From assembly GCF_011392125.1 (NCBI RefSeq), contig NZ_JAAJBU010000016.1:1-52465 (forward strand): a stretch of 52,465 nucleotides of DNA. The letters are read 5' to 3'. This document shows, piece after piece, positions 8,092 to 16,212 of the stretch. The position numbers and the translations under genes are program-made. The notes under the pieces are model-generated. The model was given only the letters and a program-made list of their open reading frames with translations, was not told where the DNA came from and ran no database searches. Position 1 is the stretch's first letter. Every line of letters starts with the position of its first letter. The stretch is from Flavobacterium lotistagni. GTDB lineage: Bacteria > Bacteroidota > Bacteroidia > Flavobacteriales > Flavobacteriaceae.

Positions 8092-8167
8092 ACTTTTTTT
8101 AACAAAAGTAATACTTTAGTGTTGAAATTTTTATGGGAACTTTGGCTATCCAAAAATTATTAATAAG

Positions 8168-8175
8168 TACATTTG
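8168..8175 (+). promoter_or_regulatory. Probable -7 box of the desaturase gene
   Basis: TACATTTG fits TAnnTTTG, 19 nt before the ATG at 8195. The divergent rsmG promoter box is at 8103-8110. Confidence 0.5.
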
Positions 8176-8194
8176 CCGCATTATTTCCCCAATT

Positions 8195-9289
8195 ATGAGT
8201 ACAACCGTTCCGACTTTTTCAACCCAAGATAACTTGAAGTTTTTCAGAACTTTGAATTCACGCGTCAACAATTACTTCAAGGAAAACAACATCCCGAAAA
8301 CCGGAAACTGGAAAATACACCTCAAGGCCATCATTCTTTTTACCGTTTTTCTGACACCTTACTTAATGATTTTAAGTTTGGAAATGTCAATATGGTACCA
8401 GCTTTTGCTAAACATCTTAATGGGTGTCGGAATGGCTGGCATCGGAATGAACGTCATGCACGACGGCAACCATGGCGCTTATTCCTCGAAATCGTGGGTC
8501 AATAAAATCATGGGCGGCAGCATTTATGTTTTGGCCGGAAATGTATACAACTGGCAAGTACAGCACAATGTTTTGCACCACACTTACACCAACATTCACG
8601 GCCACGACGAAGATCTTGAAGCCGGACGAATTATCCGATTTACGCAAGATGCGCCTTGGTATAAATTCCACAAGTTTCAGCATTATTATTCGTTCTTTTT
8701 GTACGGATTGCTCACGGTGAACTGGGCGCTCACGACCGATTGGAAACAAATGCGCAGCTATCTGAGAAGAAATCTGTCATACGGTGCGGCACAAAGCCCA
8801 GCCAAACTTTGGACGGTTTTGGTCATCACTAAAATCATTTACGCCCTCATTTGGATTGTGTTGCCCATTTTGGTTGGAGTAACTTGGTGGAAAGTGATTC
8901 TCGGTTTCTTTGTGATGCATTACACCGCAGGAATCATACTAAGTATCGTTTTCCAATTGGCTCACGTAGTAGACGATACTGCCAATCCGGTGCCGAATGA
9001 AAACGGAGAAATCGAAAACACTTGGGCCATTCATCAGTTGTACACTACCGCGAATTTCGCCCCGAAAAATAAAATCGTGAATTGGTTTACCGGCGGATTG
9101 AACCATCAAATCGAACACCACTTGTATCCGCATATCAGTCACATCCACTACGGGAAAATTGCAGAATTTGTCAAGCAAACTGCCAAAGAGTGTAATCTTC
9201 CTTATCACGAATTCAAAACAACGCGCTCAGCCATCTGGGCACATTTCAAACATTTAAAGAATCTGGGCCAGAAACCACAACTCGCCTAA
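8195..9289 (+). CDS. Membrane fatty acid (acyl-CoA/acyl-lipid) desaturase
   Basis: A 364-residue integral membrane di-iron enzyme. Three histidine boxes are visible: H89-DGN-H93, H124-NVL-HH129 and H304-QIE-HH309. The QIEHHLYPH context of the last box is typical of front-end or linoleoyl-CoA-type desaturases rather than the bacterial DesA type. No cytochrome b5 domain is present. Hydrophobic segments lie near residues 45-62, 68-86, 165-180 and 205-255. It would introduce a cis double bond into membrane fatty acids, perhaps for cold adaptation; regiospecificity cannot be read from sequence. Monocistronic, with its own promoter box. Confidence 0.9.
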   Translation: MSTTVPTFSTQDNLKFFRTLNSRVNNYFKENNIPKTGNWKIHLKAIILFTVFLTPYLMILSLEMSIWYQLLLNILMGVGMAGIGMNVMHDGNHGAYSSKSWVNKIMGGSIYVLAGNVYNWQVQHNVLHHTYTNIHGHDEDLEAGRIIRFTQDAPWYKFHKFQHYYSFFLYGLLTVNWALTTDWKQMRSYLRRNLSYGAAQSPAKLWTVLVITKIIYALIWIVLPILVGVTWWKVILGFFVMHYTAGIILSIVFQLAHVVDDTANPVPNENGEIENTWAIHQLYTTANFAPKNKIVNWFTGGLNHQIEHHLYPHISHIHYGKIAEFVKQTAKECNLPYHEFKTTRSAIWAHFKHLKNLGQKPQLA

Positions 9290-9348
9290 ATTTAAAGACG
9301 CCAACCACGCGTCTTTTGCTTTTTAATAAGACCCGAAAAATTACAAGC

Positions 9349-10536
9349 ATGGAGCATTTCCTTTCAGAGAGAATCAATAAGTTATCGACTTCACAAACCC
9401 TCGCCATGGCAGCATTGGCCCGAGAACTCAAAGCACAAGGCAAAGACATCATCAGCCTAAGTTTGGGCGAGCCTGATTTCAATACACCTGATTTTGTCAA
9501 AGAAGCTGCAAAAAAAGCCATCGACGATAATTACAGCACCTATACGCCGGTGGATGGTTATGCTGATTTGAAGGAAGCCATTTGCCGCAAATTCAAACGC
9601 GACAACAATTTAGATTACAAACCTGCGAATATCGTGGTGTCGACTGGCGCGAAACAATCGTTGTACAATATTGCGCAAGTCATGCTCAACGACGGTGACG
9701 AAGTAATTTTACCAGCGCCTTATTGGGTAAGCTACTACGAAATCATCAAAATGGCCGGTGGCATTCCGGTAGAAGTACCGACTTCAGTCGAAACTGATTT
9801 CAAAATCACACCCGAGCAACTTGAAAAAGCCATTACACCAAAAACCAAAATGATTTGGTATTCTTCGCCTTGCAACCCTAGTGGCTCTGTTTATAACCGC
9901 GAAGAAATGACCGCATTGGCTCAGGTTTTAGAAAAACACCCGAGTATTTTTGTGGTAGCTGACGAAATCTACGAGCACATCAACTTTTCTGGAACTTTTT
10001 GCAGCATCGCTTCAATTCCGGGCATGTTCGAGCGAACGATTACTGTTAATGGAGTAGCCAAAGCCTTTGCCATGACCGGTTGGAGAATCGGTTACATCGG
10101 CGCGCCAGAATTTATCGCGAAAGCTTGTACCAAAATGCAAGGACAAGTCACCAGTGGCGCGAATTCGATTGCCCAAAGAGCCACGATTGCCGCTGTAGAT
10201 GCCGACCCGAAAGTATTGCAGCACATGGTGGAAGCCTTTCACCGCAGACGTGATTTAGTCGTCGGTTTGGTGAAGCAAATTCCGGGTTTCAAACTCAATG
10301 TTCCCGAAGGCGCTTTCTACGTTTTCCCTGATATTTCGTATTATTTCGGAAAGACTTTGCGCGGAAAACTAATCAACAACGCCGACGATTTCTCGATGTA
10401 TCTTTTATCTGAAGCCAATGTAGCTACAGTTACCGGCGACGCTTTCGGAAACGCCAACTGCATCCGTTTTTCTTATGCCACCAGCGAAGATTTGCTTACC
10501 GAAGCGATGAAAAGAATTAAAGAATCAGTATCTTAA
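9349..10536 (+). CDS. Class I/II pyridoxal-phosphate aminotransferase, aspartate type
   Basis: A 395-residue PLP enzyme of the aspartate aminotransferase I-beta subgroup, probably swapping amino groups between aspartate and 2-oxoglutarate. The PLP-binding Lys238 lies in NGVAKAFAMTGWRIGY. Other family residues are Asn176 in PCNPSG, Asp205 and Tyr208 in VADEIYEH, the Arg of GWRIG, and SLGEPDFNTP near the start. ATG 9349 was chosen because it precedes the conserved N-terminal helix; the frame is open further up but only to a TTG. A small Cys/His-rich exported protein follows 15 nt downstream and may be co-transcribed. Substrate preference is inferred. Confidence 0.88.
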   Translation: MEHFLSERINKLSTSQTLAMAALARELKAQGKDIISLSLGEPDFNTPDFVKEAAKKAIDDNYSTYTPVDGYADLKEAICRKFKRDNNLDYKPANIVVSTGAKQSLYNIAQVMLNDGDEVILPAPYWVSYYEIIKMAGGIPVEVPTSVETDFKITPEQLEKAITPKTKMIWYSSPCNPSGSVYNREEMTALAQVLEKHPSIFVVADEIYEHINFSGTFCSIASIPGMFERTITVNGVAKAFAMTGWRIGYIGAPEFIAKACTKMQGQVTSGANSIAQRATIAAVDADPKVLQHMVEAFHRRRDLVVGLVKQIPGFKLNVPEGAFYVFPDISYYFGKTLRGKLINNADDFSMYLLSEANVATVTGDAFGNANCIRFSYATSEDLLTEAMKRIKESVS

Positions 10537-10551
10537 CTGAAAATTATTATC

Positions 10552-10899
10552 ATGAAAAAAATAAGTACATTTTTATTGGTCTTTTTTTGTTTGGCGATAC
10601 AGGCACAAACTGGAGCCAAAAGCCAAATAGTCGAAGCTTCTTGCGGCCAATGCCAATTCGGAATGAAAAGCAAATCAGGTTGTGATTTAGCAGTGCGTAT
10701 TGACGGAAAAGCTTATTTCGTAGAAGGCACCGACATTCACAAACATGGTGATGCTCATGCTGCCGACGGATTTTGTTCGGTGGTCCGGAAAGCTGAAGTG
10801 ACCGGCGAGGTCAAAAACGACAAATTTGTAGCGACCAGTTTCAAGTTGCTTCCCATGCAACAGCACCAACATTCGGAACACGACGGACACAAACATTAA
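10552..10899 (+). CDS. Small exported Cys/His-rich protein (DUF6370-like)
   Basis: A 115-residue protein with a signal peptide (MKKISTFLLVFFCLAIQAQ). The mature part has a CxxC-like pair (CGQCQFGMKSKSGC), a third region GFCSVVRKAEVTGEV, and a strongly His-rich tail (QQHQHSEHDGHKH). I believe this matches DUF6370, but the function is unknown. The Cys and His content suggests metal or thiol chemistry in the periplasm, which is inference. It lies 15 nt after the aminotransferase and is followed by a strong terminator. Confidence 0.75.
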   Translation: MKKISTFLLVFFCLAIQAQTGAKSQIVEASCGQCQFGMKSKSGCDLAVRIDGKAYFVEGTDIHKHGDAHAADGFCSVVRKAEVTGEVKNDKFVATSFKLLPMQQHQHSEHDGHKH

Positions 10900-10905
10900 A
10901 AGACC

Positions 10906-10932
10906 AGCGGAACTCACTTCCGCTTTTTTTTT
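10906..10932 (+). terminator. Rho-independent terminator
   Basis: A perfect stem AGCGGAA (10906-10912) / TTCCGCT (10918-10924) with a 5-nt loop is followed by nine T. Confidence 0.88.
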
Positions 10933-10938
10933 ATTCCT

Positions 10939-11514
10939 ATGGATAGGATTCTTCAAAATATCTCCAGAATTGTTGCACTGACTCCGCAGGAACAGGAATT
11001 GTTTTTATCGAAAATCGAAACCAGAGACTACAAAGCCAAAACCCTTATTTTGAACGCGGGTGAGATTTGCCAGTATTCGTATTTCGTGAATTCGGGTATC
11101 CTGCGCAGTTTCAATATCAATGACAACATTGTAGAACATGTGTTGGCTTTTGCTTGTCATGGCTGGTGGATTAGCGATATGTATAGCTTGCTTTCGCAAA
11201 AACCCGGCAACCTGTTCATTGAAGTGCTGGAAGATGCCGAAGTGGTTTTGCTCTCTAAAGAAAATCAGGAACAACTGTATCTGGAAATCCCGAAACTCGA
11301 ACGTTTTTTTAGGATATTGACCGAAAACTCGCTCGTCGCGCATCAGGAACGATTGATGGATAACTTGAGCTTATCCGCTGAAGACCGTTTTGAAAAATTC
11401 TGCTCAAAATATCCCACCTTGATTCAAAAAGTCCCGCAGAAACATATCGCTTCTTATATTGGTGTGACTCCTGAATTTTTTAGTAAAATGAAAGCGCGGT
11501 TGTTGAAGAAGTAG
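10939..11514 (+). CDS. Crp/Fnr family transcriptional regulator
   Basis: A 191-residue protein with an N-terminal cyclic-nucleotide-binding-like beta-roll (about residues 10-115; TLILNAGEICQYSYFVNSGILRSF) and a dimerisation helix at about 125-150. The C-terminal winged helix has recognition segment VPQKHIASYIGVTPEFFSKMKARL. It lacks the Cys cluster of FNR and the canonical cAMP-binding Arg-Ser pair, so the ligand is unknown. It begins just after a terminator and is followed by a structured repeat, so it is probably monocistronic. It precedes the pirin operon by about 230 bp. Regulation of that operon is possible but unproven. Confidence 0.88.
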   Translation: MDRILQNISRIVALTPQEQELFLSKIETRDYKAKTLILNAGEICQYSYFVNSGILRSFNINDNIVEHVLAFACHGWWISDMYSLLSQKPGNLFIEVLEDAEVVLLSKENQEQLYLEIPKLERFFRILTENSLVAHQERLMDNLSLSAEDRFEKFCSKYPTLIQKVPQKHIASYIGVTPEFFSKMKARLLKK

Positions 11515-11530
11515 CGCTGTTTATATACCA

Positions 11531-11647
11531 ATGCGTGAGGGATAGCAGTGAAAAGCCCGCAGCCCAGCGAGGACTTGCAACGAATAGCCCGACGGCGGCG
11601 CAATAGATTCGTTTGCAAACTGGATTGGAATGCCGCCGGCACGCCCC
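11531..11647. repeat. Dispersed structured repeat, type II, copy E
   Basis: It starts GCGTGAGGGAT (11533) and ends CACGCCCC (about 11640-11647), so the ends are complementary. In the middle is GCCCGCAGC-CC-AGCGAGGACT (11555-11575), nearly the same as the core of the type I copy at 41066-41086 on the opposite strand. A further stem CGGCGGC (11593-11599) / GCCGCCG (11632-11638) lies near the right end. It occupies most of the gap between the Crp/Fnr gene and the pirin gene. Confidence 0.7.
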
Positions 11648-11711
11648 AACCAATAACAAACAACCGACAACTTCTTAACCTAGATTAAGTGCTTGCAAGA
11701 ACTACCCCGCG

Positions 11712-11719
11712 TACCTTTG
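11712..11719 (+). promoter_or_regulatory. Probable -7 box of the pirin operon
   Basis: TACCTTTG fits TAnnTTTG and lies 29 nt before the pirin ATG. A TTG at 11693-11695 could be the -33 element, though the spacing is shorter than usual. Confidence 0.5.
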
Positions 11720-11748
11720 TATCGTAATAATACTTAAATTTATACGAT

Positions 11749-12465
11749 ATGAACAATACAGTAATTCACCCAGCCAATACCAGAGGTCACGCCAATCACG
11801 GCTGGCTCGATGCCCACCACACTTTCAGCTTTGCGAGCTATTATGATCCGAACCGCGTTCAGTTTGGTGTTTTGCGTGTTCTGAACGATGATATTATCGC
11901 ACCGGGCATGGGTTTCGGAACGCATCCGCACGACAACATGGAAATTATCACCATTCCGCTCGAAGGCGACCTCGCGCACAAAGACAGCATGGGCAATACC
12001 GAAGTGATCAAATTCGGCGATGTGCAAGTCATGAGCGCCGGTACCGGAATCCAACATTCGGAATTCAACCCGAATCACGACCAAAGAACCAATTTATTGC
12101 AAATCTGGGTTTTCCCTAAACACCGTAATGTCGAGCCTCGTTATCAGCAAATCACACTTAATGTCACCGACCGCCACAACCAATTCCAGCAAGTGCTTTC
12201 ACCTAATGCTGATGATGACGGCGTTTGGATCCATCAGGATGCGTGGTTCCACATGAGCAATATGGACGCAGGAACTTCGCTGGAATACAAACGCAAACTC
12301 GAAGGCAACGGCTTGTATGTTTTTGTGATTAAAGGAAACGTAACCGTGGACGGACAAGATTTATCCCAACGCGATGGTATGGGTTTTACCAATTTTGAAA
12401 AAATAACTTTCGAGGCCACTTCTGATGCAGAAATTTTGCTAATGGAAGTTCCGATGCAACAATAA
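11749..12465 (+). CDS. Pirin family protein
   Basis: A 238-residue bicupin. The N-terminal cupin (about residues 15-120) carries the pirin metal ligands His59, His61, His103 and Glu105 in GTHPHDNME and GIQHSEFN, two residues later than in the E. coli homologue YhhW. The C-terminal cupin (about 150-235) has no obvious metal site. Bacterial pirins of this type can act as quercetinases in vitro, and their physiological role is mostly unclear. This is the first gene of a compact run of six with gaps of 2 to 11 nt or overlaps, all looking like small redox or stress proteins. Confidence 0.93.
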   Translation: MNNTVIHPANTRGHANHGWLDAHHTFSFASYYDPNRVQFGVLRVLNDDIIAPGMGFGTHPHDNMEIITIPLEGDLAHKDSMGNTEVIKFGDVQVMSAGTGIQHSEFNPNHDQRTNLLQIWVFPKHRNVEPRYQQITLNVTDRHNQFQQVLSPNADDDGVWIHQDAWFHMSNMDAGTSLEYKRKLEGNGLYVFVIKGNVTVDGQDLSQRDGMGFTNFEKITFEATSDAEILLMEVPMQQ

Positions 12466-12475
12466 ATAAAATATC

Positions 12476-12760
12476 ATGAGCGAAACAGTAGGAATGGAAC
12501 GAAGCGGCAACAAAGGACATTTCTTTGTAAAAGCCGATGGCAAGCAAGAAGCGATGATGACTTTCGTTTTTGCAGGTGAAGACAAATTCATCATCGACCA
12601 TACGGAAGTAAACCCAGGAAACAACGGCAAAGGTTACGGTAAGAAAATGGTGTTGGCGGCCGTAGATTACGCTCGTGAAAACCACTTCAAGATTTTGCCG
12701 CTTTGCCCTTTTGCCAAAAGTGTTTTCGACAGAACACCCGAAATTCGAGACGTTTTATAA
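12476..12760 (+). CDS. Small GNAT family N-acetyltransferase (YjdJ-like)
   Basis: A 94-residue minimal GNAT domain of the COG2388 type. The acetyl-CoA-binding turn is seen in NNGKGYGKKMVLAAVDYARE, preceded by the strand DHTEVNP and followed by LPLCPFAKSVFDRTPE, a pattern typical of this small subfamily. The substrate is unknown. In E. coli the homologous yjdJ lies next to yjdI, and here a YjdI-type gene lies two genes downstream, so the pairing is conserved. Ten nt separate it from pirin. Confidence 0.87.
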   Translation: MSETVGMERSGNKGHFFVKADGKQEAMMTFVFAGEDKFIIDHTEVNPGNNGKGYGKKMVLAAVDYARENHFKILPLCPFAKSVFDRTPEIRDVL

Positions 12761-12771
12761 ATCTGAATCCG

Positions 12772-13182
12772 ATGGCAAATCTTTTAGAAGACAACCTAAT
12801 TGGCAGCATTAGCAAGCAGAAATACCTTTGCACAATCAATTGGAGAAACGGCATATTGGTGATGGACGAACCGGTTTCAATCGGCGGGCAGGATTTGGGC
12901 CCGGATCCTTATTCTACTTTGTTGGCATCTTTGGCCGGTTGCACTTTATCGACTTTAAGAATGTATATCGACCGCAAAGGCTGGGATGTTCCCGAGATAC
13001 AAGTCTCGTTGAACATGAGTCAAGAAAACGCAAGCGAATTGATTACGAACATTGAACGGGTGATTTCGTTTCCGCAACCCTTGGCGCCAGAAATCAAAGA
13101 CCGACTTTTGTTTATTGCCGAAAAGTGCCCAGTATCGAAAATGCTCAAAAATAAAATCAATATTAACTCAAAAACTTTATAA
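12772..13182 (+). CDS. OsmC/Ohr family protein
   Basis: A 136-residue protein with the two catalytic cysteines of the OsmC superfamily: Cys57 in SLAGCTLSTLRMY and Cys119 in AEKCPVSKML. OsmC and Ohr proteins are thiol-dependent peroxidases that reduce organic hydroperoxides. The general OsmC branch fits better than Ohr, whose motifs differ. ATG 12772 starts the family-like N-terminus, 11 nt after the GNAT gene; the frame is open further upstream but overlaps that gene. Third gene of the pirin operon. Confidence 0.9.
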   Translation: MANLLEDNLIGSISKQKYLCTINWRNGILVMDEPVSIGGQDLGPDPYSTLLASLAGCTLSTLRMYIDRKGWDVPEIQVSLNMSQENASELITNIERVISFPQPLAPEIKDRLLFIAEKCPVSKMLKNKININSKTL

Positions 13183-13184
13183 CC

Positions 13185-13409
13185 ATGGATCCGAAAAACC
13201 TCACCAAAGAATACAGCAACGGCGAAGTGACCATCGTCTGGAAATCGGGCTTATGCGAGCACGCCGCCGAATGTGTACGCCACAATCCGGAAGTTTTCAA
13301 GCCGCGAGAAAAACCTTGGATCCACGCCGAGAATTCGACTACTGAAAAAATTATCGAAACCGTAAAAAAATGCCCTTCAGGCGCACTGACTTTTTATCTG
13401 AACTCATGA
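13185..13409 (+). CDS. (4Fe-4S) mono-cluster protein, YjdI type
   Basis: A 74-residue protein of the Fer4_19 (divergent mono-cluster ferredoxin) family. Only three cysteines are present: Cys24 and Cys30 in SGLCEHAAECVRHNPEVF and Cys63 in KKCPSGAL. This is the usual pattern of this family, with PW near residue 44. The cluster may be 3Fe-4S, or 4Fe-4S with a non-Cys ligand. It starts 2 nt after osmC and its stop overlaps the start of the next gene (ATGA), implying translational coupling. It probably passes electrons within the redox module; the partner is unknown. Confidence 0.87.
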   Translation: MDPKNLTKEYSNGEVTIVWKSGLCEHAAECVRHNPEVFKPREKPWIHAENSTTEKIIETVKKCPSGALTFYLNS

Positions 13410-13618
13410 AGCCACCTAAAAAATGGAAATTTGCCTTAATGGTTTGGATGGCCATTTATCCGGCGATTACCTTGCTTTCGTATGCGATTGGTGACGCACT
13501 TAAAGCGCTGCCCATTCCCGCAAGAACACTTATTATGACCGGAATTCTGGTGCCGCTAATGGTGTATTTGCTATTACCGATGCTCAGAAAAATTCTGGGA
13601 AACTGGTTAAACACTTAA
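13406..13618 (+). CDS. Small two-helix membrane protein, unknown function
   Basis: A 70-residue protein starting at ATG 13406, which overlaps the TGA stop of the YjdI-type gene. It has two hydrophobic segments, about residues 10-29 (FALMVWMAIYPAITLLSYAI) and 37-58 (ARTLIMTGILVPLMVYLLLP), and basic ends. I do not recognise a named family with certainty. Translational coupling and the 6-nt gap to the FMN reductase place it inside the redox operon, where it could be a membrane anchor. Confidence 0.8.
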   Translation: MKPPKKWKFALMVWMAIYPAITLLSYAIGDALKALPIPARTLIMTGILVPLMVYLLLPMLRKILGNWLNT

Positions 13619-13624
13619 AAACTA

Positions 13625-14152
13625 ATGAAAAAAATTATTGCCTTTGGCGGTTCCTCGAGCCGCAATTCGATTAACAAACAACTGGCAGTTTACGCTGCGA
13701 ATTTATTTGAAAATGCCCAAGTCGAAGTACTCGATTTGAACGATTACGAAATGCCACTGTTTTCAGTAGACCGCGAAAAAGAAAACGGCATTCACAACTT
13801 AGCCCATGACTTTTATGCCAAGCTAGGCAGCGCCGATTTAATCGTGATTTCGCTGGCCGAGCACAACGGTGCTTATTCGAGTGCTTTCAAGAACATCCTC
13901 GACTGGACCTCGCGTATCAACAACAAAACTTTTCAGCAAAAGCCGATGCTATTGATGGCCACTTCGCCCGGAGCCCGCGGTGGCGCGACCGTTTTGGATA
14001 TCGCGTCAAAGCGTTTTGCGTTTCAAGGCGCTGAGTTGAAAGGAACTTTCTCACTACCGACTTTCTTTGAAAACTTCGACGCGGTGCATGGCATTATCAA
14101 CCCGGGACACAAAAAAGAATTGGACGATATTATTCAATCGATCGAGTTTTGA
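13625..14152 (+). CDS. NADPH-dependent FMN reductase family protein
   Basis: A 175-residue flavodoxin-like oxidoreductase. The phosphate-binding loop FGGSSSRNSIN (about residues 7-17) binds FMN, and SLAEHNGAYSSAFKNILDW is the second conserved region of the NADPH-dependent FMN reductase family (usually PEYN in other members; here AEHN). It may act as an azo-, quinone- or chromate-type reductase. Last gene of the pirin run, 42 nt before fabD. Confidence 0.9.
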   Translation: MKKIIAFGGSSSRNSINKQLAVYAANLFENAQVEVLDLNDYEMPLFSVDREKENGIHNLAHDFYAKLGSADLIVISLAEHNGAYSSAFKNILDWTSRINNKTFQQKPMLLMATSPGARGGATVLDIASKRFAFQGAELKGTFSLPTFFENFDAVHGIINPGHKKELDDIIQSIEF

Positions 14153-14194
14153 TTTAATTGTTATTTTTGTTGCTCAAACTTGTAAACTCGCAAC

Positions 14195-15067
14195 ATGAAA
14201 GCATACGTTTTTCCGGGCCAAGGCGCCCAATTTACCGGAATGGGTAAAGACTTATACGAGAATTCGCCACTGGCCAAGGAATTATTCGAGAAAGCCAACG
14301 ACATTTTAGGTTTCCGCATCACCGATATCATGTTCGAAGGAACAGCCGAACAACTCAAGGAAACCAAAGTGACGCAGCCTGCGGTATTCCTACATTCTGT
14401 AATCTTGGCCAAAACATTAGCCGATTTTGCTCCAGAAATGGTCGCCGGGCATTCTTTAGGGGAATTTTCAGCTTTGGTCGCCAATGGAACCTTATCATTT
14501 GAAGACGGATTGAAACTGGTTTCACAGCGCGCAATGGCGATGCAGAAAGCCTGCGAGATTACCCCAAGCACTATGGCCGCAGTACTTGGTTTAGATGATA
14601 AAACGGTGGAAGACGTTTGCGCTTCAATTGATGGTGTAGTAGTCGCTGCGAATTACAACTGCCCGGGACAACTCGTAATTTCCGGTGAATTTTCAGCCGT
14701 GGAAAAAGCTTGTGAAGCGATGAAAGCCGCCGGTGCAAAAAGAGCCTTATTACTGCCTGTTGGCGGCGCCTTCCACTCTCCAATGATGGAACCCGCAAGA
14801 GAAGAATTGGCCGCAGCGATTGAAGCCACTGAATTCAAAACGCCGGTTTGCCCGGTTTACCAAAACGTAACAGCCAATGCCGTTTCGGATGCTGCCGAAA
14901 TCAAGAAAAACTTGATTATCCAATTGACGGCTCCGGTCAAATGGACGCAATCGGTACAACAGATGATCAAAGACGGAGCCACGAGTTTCACCGAAGTCGG
15001 CCCGGGAAAAGTTTTGGTCGGTTTGGTGAATAAGATTGATAAAGACGTGGAAACCATTTCTGCTTAA
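14195..15067 (+). CDS. fabD: Malonyl-CoA:ACP transacylase
   Basis: A 290-residue cytoplasmic enzyme of fatty acid synthesis that moves malonyl from CoA to acyl carrier protein. The N-terminal FPGQGAQ motif, catalytic Ser87 in GHSLGEFSA, malonyl-binding Arg112 in SQRAMAM and catalytic His194 in GGAFHSPMM are all present. The length is slightly below the E. coli enzyme (309). It stands apart from other fab genes, as far as this window shows. A strong bidirectional terminator follows. Confidence 0.96.
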   Translation: MKAYVFPGQGAQFTGMGKDLYENSPLAKELFEKANDILGFRITDIMFEGTAEQLKETKVTQPAVFLHSVILAKTLADFAPEMVAGHSLGEFSALVANGTLSFEDGLKLVSQRAMAMQKACEITPSTMAAVLGLDDKTVEDVCASIDGVVVAANYNCPGQLVISGEFSAVEKACEAMKAAGAKRALLLPVGGAFHSPMMEPAREELAAAIEATEFKTPVCPVYQNVTANAVSDAAEIKKNLIIQLTAPVKWTQSVQQMIKDGATSFTEVGPGKVLVGLVNKIDKDVETISA

Positions 15068-15091
15068 TTAGCAAGTTGTAGCTAAAAAATT

Positions 15092-15123
15092 AAAAATCCC
15101 GGACTTAAAAGTCCGGGATTTTC
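15092..15123. terminator. Bidirectional terminator between fabD and galE
   Basis: A perfect 14-bp stem AAAATCCCGGACTT (15093-15106) / AAGTCCGGGATTTT (15109-15122) can end transcription from both sides. Confidence 0.9.
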
Positions 15124-15168
15124 ATTTAGATCCAAAAGAATTATTAACTATTAATTATTCATTATTAA

Positions 15169-16182
15169 TTAACTCCTTATTTTCTGTTCCCATTTCCAGG
15201 CGTAAGTCAAAGCTTCTTCTAGAGTAGATTGTGCTTTCCAACCTAAAACCTCGTTGGCTTTGTCAGTACTGGCGTAGGCCGAGATGATATCACCTTCTCT
15301 TCTACCCACAATCTTGTAGGGCAATTTTTTGCCGCTCACTTTCTCAAAAGTATTGATCACTTCCAGTACTGAGCTTCCGGTGCCGGTACCTAGGTTGAAC
15401 ACTTCTACTTTCTCCAAGTTCTTTTTAGCAAGTAATCTTTGCAAGGCGACCACGTGTGCTTTGGCCAAATCAACTACATGAATATAGTCTCGGATGCAGG
15501 TACCGTCTGGTGTTGGGTAATCATCGCCGTAAACCGAAAGTTGTTCGCGCAAGCCGATGCCGGTTTGGGTAATGAATGGAATCAAATTCTGTGGTACTCC
15601 GATTGGCAATTCTCCGATATGTGCTGTTGGATGCGCTCCTATCGGATTGAAATAACGAAGTAAAATAGAATTGATGTTGCTTACTTTACAAACTTCGTTG
15701 ATGATTTCCTCGCCGATTTGTTTGGTGTTTCCGTAGGGCGAAACTGCCGGTTTTACTGATGCGTCTTCAGTGATTGGCATTTTGTCGGCTTCTCCGTAAA
15801 CGGTACAGGAAGAACTGAAAATAAAATGCGCTTCGGGCTTTTGCTGCAATTGTTGCAAGATATACACCAGCGTATTGATGTTGTTCTCGTAATACAATAG
15901 CGGGTTTTCGACGCTCTCGCCGACTGCTTTGGAAGCTGCGAAATGGATGACTCCGGATACATCAGCATGTCTTTTAAAGAAATCCTCGACTGCGGGTTTA
16001 TCGCGTAAGTCCATTTTCTCGAAAATTGGTTTTTTGCCCGTGATGGCCACGATACCGTCGAGCACGTTTTCTGAAGAATTGGAAAGGTTGTCGATGATGA
16101 CCACTTCAAAACCTTCGTTCTGCAATTCGACTACGGTGTGTGAACCGATGAAACCTAAACCTCCTGTGACTAATACTTTCAT
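15169..16182 (-). CDS. galE: UDP-glucose 4-epimerase
   Basis: A 337-residue extended short-chain dehydrogenase that interconverts UDP-glucose and UDP-galactose for surface polysaccharides and galactose use. The Rossmann motif TGGLGFIGSH starts at residue 6. The catalytic Ser (FSSSCTVYG, about 123-125) and Tyr150-xxx-Lys154 (YGNTK) are present, as is the family end DKANEVLGW. I chose the ATG at 16180-16182. An open frame continues upstream for 86 codons, but that part is a dispersed repeat translated into Arg/Ser-rich text and is not credible protein. It probably forms an operon with the upstream aminotransferase gene. Confidence 0.95.
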   Translation of the reverse strand: MKVLVTGGLGFIGSHTVVELQNEGFEVVIIDNLSNSSENVLDGIVAITGKKPIFEKMDLRDKPAVEDFFKRHADVSGVIHFAASKAVGESVENPLLYYENNINTLVYILQQLQQKPEAHFIFSSSCTVYGEADKMPITEDASVKPAVSPYGNTKQIGEEIINEVCKVSNINSILLRYFNPIGAHPTAHIGELPIGVPQNLIPFITQTGIGLREQLSVYGDDYPTPDGTCIRDYIHVVDLAKAHVVALQRLLAKKNLEKVEVFNLGTGTGSSVLEVINTFEKVSGKKLPYKIVGRREGDIISAYASTDKANEVLGWKAQSTLEEALTYAWKWEQKIRS

Positions 16183-16212
16183 TTTCTGGATTGTTGTTGA
16201 TGTTTGGGTGGA

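Noticed and set aside
11515..11748. Possible small gene between the Crp/Fnr gene and pirin
   Set aside because: The short frames here lie wholly within the structured repeat and have no signal, motif or fitting promoter.
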